Assembly: GCA_963773875.1 (NCBI GenBank)
Contig: CAVZCV010000020.1
Coordinates: 310,001 to 374,000 of the forward strand
DNA: 64,000 nucleotides
Direction: 5' to 3'
DNA from: CAVTYH01 sp963773875
GTDB lineage: Bacteria; Planctomycetota; Planctomycetia; Pirellulales; JADZDJ01
Below, in pieces: positions 60,112 through 64,000 of this stretch. Within the stretch, counting starts at the first letter, position 1, and each line of letters starts with the position of its first letter. Position numbers and translations under genes: made by a program. A model generated the notes under the pieces. The model searched no databases. It was given only the letters and a program-made list of their open reading frames with translations, and was not told where the DNA came from.

Positions 60112-62355
60112 ATGCTTGATTCGCAAATTCTTTTGCGCCGGGCCGCTTTTCGCCGCGCCTGCCTGGTGGCTGGATTAACTCTTGTCGCTTCGATGGCTCG
60201 CGCGGCAGAGCCAAACTCGCTGCAAAACGAAGTCCTGAAAGTGACGGCGAACGCCAAAGGCGGTTTCTCCATCACGGCCTTGCCATCGAATCGACAGGTC
60301 GTCGCTGGCCACATCGACGGCGCGACCGATGCTCCCAAGCATGAATTGATCAAAGATGGCATTTTCGGCGCGGGCGAGTCACTCGTCTGGCCTGCAGGCA
60401 GAGTTGTTGTTTTCCCTAAGCTTCCGTTTGCACTTATTCGTGGCACGCTTAAGAACGACGGCGGTGAGTTGAAGACCATCAATCGCATCCCGCTGGCGTC
60501 TCTTGACGTCAAACTCGGTCAGCCTGCCAGTAAACTGAAAACACAGGGTACGGGCGGATTGCTGTCGCCTGATAAGAATCCTGGTAGTTATGCCTGGCTC
60601 GCGGTGGCGGAACCGGAAACTCGCAATGCGGTGGTCGCTGGCTGGCTAACGCACGATCGTGCCTCGGGCATCGTTTTCAGTGATGTCCAAGACGACAAGG
60701 TCACGGTAAAGGCGCGCAGCGATTATGGCAATCTTCACCTCGCCCCCGGCAAGAGCGCGGAGACCGAAACGCTCGCCGTCGGTTACTTCGAAGATGGTCG
60801 GCTTGGTCTCGAAGCGTATGCTGACGCCGTTGCCAAGCAATATCACATCAAGCTCCCTCCAGCGCCGGTCGGCTTTTGCACATGGTATGCCGAAAAGCAT
60901 GGCGGCGCGGCCGATGAAAAAAATCTCGCCAAGCTCGTTGATTTCGTGGCCAAGAATCTGCGGCCATTCGGTTTTGAATTCGTGCAAATCGACGACAAGT
61001 GGCAGGAAGGCGATAGCCAGAAAAAAGGGCCGAACAAGAATTTCACCGCCTTCAAACCAAACGGCCCCTATCCTAGCGGCATGAAAGCCACCGCCGACGA
61101 TATCAAAGAGCACGCCTTGCGACCCGGCATTTGGTTCATGCCCTTTGCCGGCACGTACAACGATCCCTGGTTCAAGGACCATCAAGATTGGTTTGTGAAG
61201 ACGCCGGACGGAAAACCGTTTGATGTCGACTGGGGCGGCACATCGCTCGATATGACTTATGGACCAGCCCGCGACTATCTGAAAAACATTGTCCATCGCA
61301 TTGCCAAAGATTGGGGTTACACCTATTTCAAAATGGATGGCCTCTACACCGGTATGGCGGTCGACCCGGTCTATCCGAACGCCGGCTACAAAGAAGACCA
61401 CTTCGGCAACTCGGTCCTCGCGAATCCTGAGAAAACCAACGTCGAAGCCTTTCGTGATGGCCTCAAACTGGTGCGCGAAACCGCCGGCCCAAACATCTTC
61501 TTCCTGGGCTGCACCGCGTCGCAAAATATGCGCACCTACGGCGGCTCGTTCGGATTGGTCGACGGCATGCGTGTTGGGCCAGATAACAAGGGCAACTGGG
61601 CCGATTGGGCCAAGCGCAGCCCGGTGTTTGGCTCGCGGCATTATTTCCTCAATGGCCGCGTGTGGTGGAACGATCCCGATCCGACGTACGTCCGCAAATT
61701 CACCGATCCGAAAAAGAGCGTCGATTCCGACGAAGACGCCCGCACCATCGCCTGTTGGGCCGCCATCGCGGGACAGCTCAACTCCAATAGCGATTGGATT
61801 CCGGACCTGCCCCCCGAGCGCTTGGAACTTTTGAAACGCACGATGCAAGCTCACGGCAAAACCGCACGCCCGGTCGATTACTTCGAACACGACCCACCGC
61901 GGATTTGGGTGGTGACGGATGAAGCGACGCAGGACCATCCGCGACGAGATATCGTAGCACTCTTCAATTGGGGTGAGGAGGAAGCGGAGATCAGCGTGCC
62001 GATCGCGAAACTTGGTTTGCCGGGTGCGAAAGAATATGCCGTATTCGATTATTGGTCAGACAAATTGCTTCCACCGGCGACTGACAAGATCAGTGCGAAG
62101 CTGCCCAAGCATGGCTGTCAGATTTTGGCAGTGCGGCCGATGGAAAACCATCCGTTCGTCATCAGCTCGTCCCGCAGCGTCACACAGGGCATGCTAGATA
62201 TCGTCGAAGAGAAGTGGGATGCGGCCGACCAAAAGTTGTCGGGCAAAAGCAATGTCATCGGCGATGACACGTATGTTCTCAGTGTGGTGAATCCCGGAAA
62301 CTCGCTGAAACGAATTACGATAAAGACGCCCAACAGTGGTGTTGTTTCATGGTAG
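60112..62355 (+). CDS. Secreted GH36/GH27-like alpha-galactosidase family protein
   Basis: 747 aa. The signal peptide (RRACLVAGLTLVASMARA) follows ATG 60112. Residues about 30-250 form the N-terminal beta-supersandwich; the TIM barrel follows with FCTWYAEKHGGAADE, EFVQIDDKWQEGD, RPGIWFMPFAGTYNDPW and YTYFKMDGLYTG, where the Asp of KMD is the expected nucleophile, and DGMRVGPDNKGNW holds the likely acid/base Asp. A C-terminal beta domain (VALFNWGEEEAEISVPIAKLG) completes the fold. The chain is intact, one of the few long genes here without a shift. Exact sugar specificity is not provable from sequence. Confidence 0.83.
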   Translation: MLDSQILLRRAAFRRACLVAGLTLVASMARAAEPNSLQNEVLKVTANAKGGFSITALPSNRQVVAGHIDGATDAPKHELIKDGIFGAGESLVWPAGRVVVFPKLPFALIRGTLKNDGGELKTINRIPLASLDVKLGQPASKLKTQGTGGLLSPDKNPGSYAWLAVAEPETRNAVVAGWLTHDRASGIVFSDVQDDKVTVKARSDYGNLHLAPGKSAETETLAVGYFEDGRLGLEAYADAVAKQYHIKLPPAPVGFCTWYAEKHGGAADEKNLAKLVDFVAKNLRPFGFEFVQIDDKWQEGDSQKKGPNKNFTAFKPNGPYPSGMKATADDIKEHALRPGIWFMPFAGTYNDPWFKDHQDWFVKTPDGKPFDVDWGGTSLDMTYGPARDYLKNIVHRIAKDWGYTYFKMDGLYTGMAVDPVYPNAGYKEDHFGNSVLANPEKTNVEAFRDGLKLVRETAGPNIFFLGCTASQNMRTYGGSFGLVDGMRVGPDNKGNWADWAKRSPVFGSRHYFLNGRVWWNDPDPTYVRKFTDPKKSVDSDEDARTIACWAAIAGQLNSNSDWIPDLPPERLELLKRTMQAHGKTARPVDYFEHDPPRIWVVTDEATQDHPRRDIVALFNWGEEEAEISVPIAKLGLPGAKEYAVFDYWSDKLLPPATDKISAKLPKHGCQILAVRPMENHPFVISSSRSVTQGMLDIVEEKWDAADQKLSGKSNVIGDDTYVLSVVNPGNSLKRITIKTPNSGVVSW

Positions 62356-62368
62356 TACTCCGTCACCT

Positions 62369-62592
62369 ACGCCGAAGGCGTTAAACACCAAAGCCCTGGG
62401 TTGCCGAGCTTCGGGGCTGCCCTGGGTAATCGTTCGGGATACATCCAATCAACCCTGTAAGGGTTGCACTTAGCGGTCCAACAAATGTGGAACCCCTTCA
62501 GGGTTCATCAAAAACATGCTTGCCCGGTAACCCAGGGTGGCGCGGCGAATCGCCGCTGACCCTGGGCTTCGTCGTGAAACGCCTGCGGCGTT
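62369..62592. repeat. 224-bp imperfect palindromic element
   Basis: The left arm (from ACGCCGAAGGCGTT) and the right arm (ending AACGCCTGCGGCGTT) are recognisable inverted copies of each other. Matching blocks in order are ACGCC-GGCGTT, AGCCCTGGGT/ACCCTGGGCT, CCCTGGGTAA/TTACCCAGGG and AACCCTGTAAGGGTT/AACCCCTTCAGGGTT, around a centre near 62480. Small hairpins lie within each arm. It looks like a REP/BIME-type or MITE-type element between galactosidase and cimA. Confidence 0.65.
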
Positions 62593-62631
62593 ATCCGTTA
62601 TCAGGGGCTTCGCAAGACTTTGGACGTGAGC

Positions 62632-64000
62632 CTACTTCGCCGTTTGGTCGTCTTTGCACAGTTTGTATTCAATCGCCTCGACCAGCGCCTTCCAACTGGC
62701 TTCGATAATGTTCTCGCTGACCCCGACGGTCCCCCACACATCGTGTTCGTCGCGGCTTTCAATCGTCACGCGCACGCCGGCGGCGGTGCCGGCTTCGCTG
62801 TTGATGACGCGCACTTTGTAATCCACCAGATGCATGCTGCGCAGATGCGGAAAGGAACCATTGAGGGCTTTTCGCAAAGCAGCATCGAGGGCGTTCACAG
62901 GGCCATCGCCTTCGGCGACTTCGTGGCGAGTATTTTCGCCAATGCGGATTTTTACCGTCCCTTCTGTGTGGACTTCGGCGGTTTCTTCGCTTGGGCGCCG
63001 GGTTAATGTGGGATCGCATTCAACGGAAACGTGATACTTCAGCGTTTCGAAATGCGGCCTGAAGGTTCCGGCCAGGCGCTGCACGAGCAAATCGAACGAG
63101 GCTTCGGCGGCTTCGAATTGATAGCCAACGTTTTCTAGTCGCACCACTTCGGCCAGAATGCGATCCATCAGCTGGCGATCGTCCTGCAAATTGTATTTGC
63201 TCGTGAGCGCTGCGATGTTCGAGCGGCCGGAAAGTTCGCTCACCAAAATTCGGCGTTCGTTGCCGACCCGCTCCGGCTCGATATGCTCATAGCTGTGTGT
63301 TACGCGCGCCACCGCATGCACGTGCATGCCGCCCTTATGGGCAAATGCGCTCTGGCCCACGAACGGCTGATTGGAGCGATAGTTCATATTCGCCAAATCG
63401 TAAACATAACGCGAAAGTTCCGTGAGCCGCTGCACGCCGTCGGCGGTGAGCACTTCGTAGCCGCGTTTTTTAACGGCGAGATTCGCACAGACGGAGACCA
63501 AATCGGCATTCCCGCAGCGCTCGCCAACGCCATTGATCGTGCCTTGCACTTGAATCGCGCCGGCATCGACGCCAGCCAGCGAGTTGGCCACGGCCATGTC
63601 GCAATCGTTATGGCAGTGGATGCCGACGGGCACATCGAGCGCCGCCTGAGCCGCCTTCGTCAGCTCGGCGATTTCCTCCGGCATGCTGCCGCCATTGGTG
63701 TCGCACAGCACAATCAAGTGTGCTCCGGCTGCAACCGCCGCCCGCACGGTTTTGGCGGCATATGCCGGATCGAGTTTCCAGCCGTCGAAAAAATGTTCGG
63801 CATCGTAGATGACCTCCCGGCCGCACTCGCGCAGATACTTCACGGTTTCAGAGATCATCGCCAGGTTTTCTTCGAGCGATACTCGCAGCACTTCGGTCAC
63901 GTGGAAGGCTGACGTTTTGCCGACAATCGTCAACGTTTTCGCACCGGAATCCAGCAGCGCCTTCATGCCAGGATCCTGCTCCGGCTTCACCCCCTTGCGG
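62632..64000 (-). CDS. cimA: Citramalate synthase / 2-isopropylmalate synthase-like enzyme (N-terminus outside window)
   Basis: Condenses pyruvate with acetyl-CoA in the citramalate route to isoleucine. The visible 456 residues include the end of the TIM barrel with CDTNGGSMPEEI, metal-binding HCHNDCDMAVANSLAGVDAGA and GTINGVGERCGNADL, then the linker region SAFAHKGGMHVHAV and the C-terminal regulatory domain (about the last 150 residues), which mediates feedback inhibition in LeuA/CimA. About 60-80 N-terminal residues lie beyond base 64000. The sequence pattern VERNLAMI-like ISETVKYLRECGREVIYDAEHFFDGW is typical of the CimA subfamily rather than LeuA. Confidence 0.87.
   Translation of the reverse strand, partial: RKGVKPEQDPGMKALLDSGAKTLTIVGKTSAFHVTEVLRVSLEENLAMISETVKYLRECGREVIYDAEHFFDGWKLDPAYAAKTVRAAVAAGAHLIVLCDTNGGSMPEEIAELTKAAQAALDVPVGIHCHNDCDMAVANSLAGVDAGAIQVQGTINGVGERCGNADLVSVCANLAVKKRGYEVLTADGVQRLTELSRYVYDLANMNYRSNQPFVGQSAFAHKGGMHVHAVARVTHSYEHIEPERVGNERRILVSELSGRSNIAALTSKYNLQDDRQLMDRILAEVVRLENVGYQFEAAEASFDLLVQRLAGTFRPHFETLKYHVSVECDPTLTRRPSEETAEVHTEGTVKIRIGENTRHEVAEGDGPVNALDAALRKALNGSFPHLRSMHLVDYKVRVINSEAGTAAGVRVTIESRDEHDVWGTVGVSENIIEASWKALVEAIEYKLCKDDQTAK

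Noticed and set aside
60646..61938. Minus-strand open frame of 430 codons
   Set aside because: Antisense to the galactosidase gene, which has intact catalytic motifs over the same bases.

Overview
The window looks like a chromosome segment of an uncultured planctomycete, probably a Pirellulales-type lineage. The clues are a PEP-CTERM/dockerin surface protein with autotransporter-type repeats, a Pirellula-type heme-binding dehydrogenase, a SUMF1-domain secreted protein, a Tat-exported Gfo/Idh/MocA oxidoreductase, a kinase with a DMG loop, a zinc-ribbon membrane protein and many TPR proteins. I see no tRNA, rRNA, CRISPR array, insertion sequence or phage gene.

Many genes (more than 20) are split by single-base shifts. 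In each the protein family continues in another frame, often at a homopolymer. I treat these as one gene each, and most probably as uncorrected long-read indel errors; decay cannot be excluded without reads. Coordinates below are for the reconstructed gene.

Layout. 1-6.2 kb: tail of an unknown gene, a Xer recombinase, a diiron/MBL-fold protein, a PadR regulator with a membrane Clp_N protein, and an ammonium transporter with a possible sigma-54 promoter. 6.2-13 kb: a reverse-strand series of two secreted TPR proteins followed by a short KdpD/KdpE pair. 13-19.3 kb: zinc-ribbon membrane protein, hairpin-rich spacer, MA-type peptidase, membrane spermidine-synthase-like protein, SDR. 19.5-28.1 kb: di-heme oxidoreductase, DUF4142, SGNH plus MBOAT O-acylation pair, large cytochrome-c dehydrogenase. 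28.2-36.8 kb: DCC protein, fumarase, TPR protein, CAAX-type protease with ApbE, SUMF1 protein, Gfo/Idh/MocA protein. 37.1-41.1 kb: two-gene pyruvate/2-oxoacid:ferredoxin oxidoreductase. 41.2-46.9 kb: two tandem mini-HTH proteins, a fucosidase-like enzyme, a beta-lactamase-family hydrolase, a NatAB-type ABC exporter. 46.9-59.7 kb: PEP-CTERM protein, lactonase-like propeller, Ser/Thr kinase, DUF4185-like protein, a second ABC exporter, a STAS-GspE/PilB pair, a fatty acid desaturase and a small regulator with a dyad-rich promoter. 60-64 kb: GH36-like alpha-galactosidase, a 224-bp palindromic element and the 5'-truncated citramalate synthase.

Together the genes suggest a saprophytic heterotroph: secreted glycan-active and redox proteins outside, fumarase and ferredoxin-linked 2-oxoacid oxidation inside, nitrogen uptake under possible sigma-54 control, and surface acylation and anchoring systems. 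The least conventional arrangements are PadR with a membrane Clp_N protein, STAS overlapping a secretion ATPase, and the small HTH gene with operators built into its promoter.
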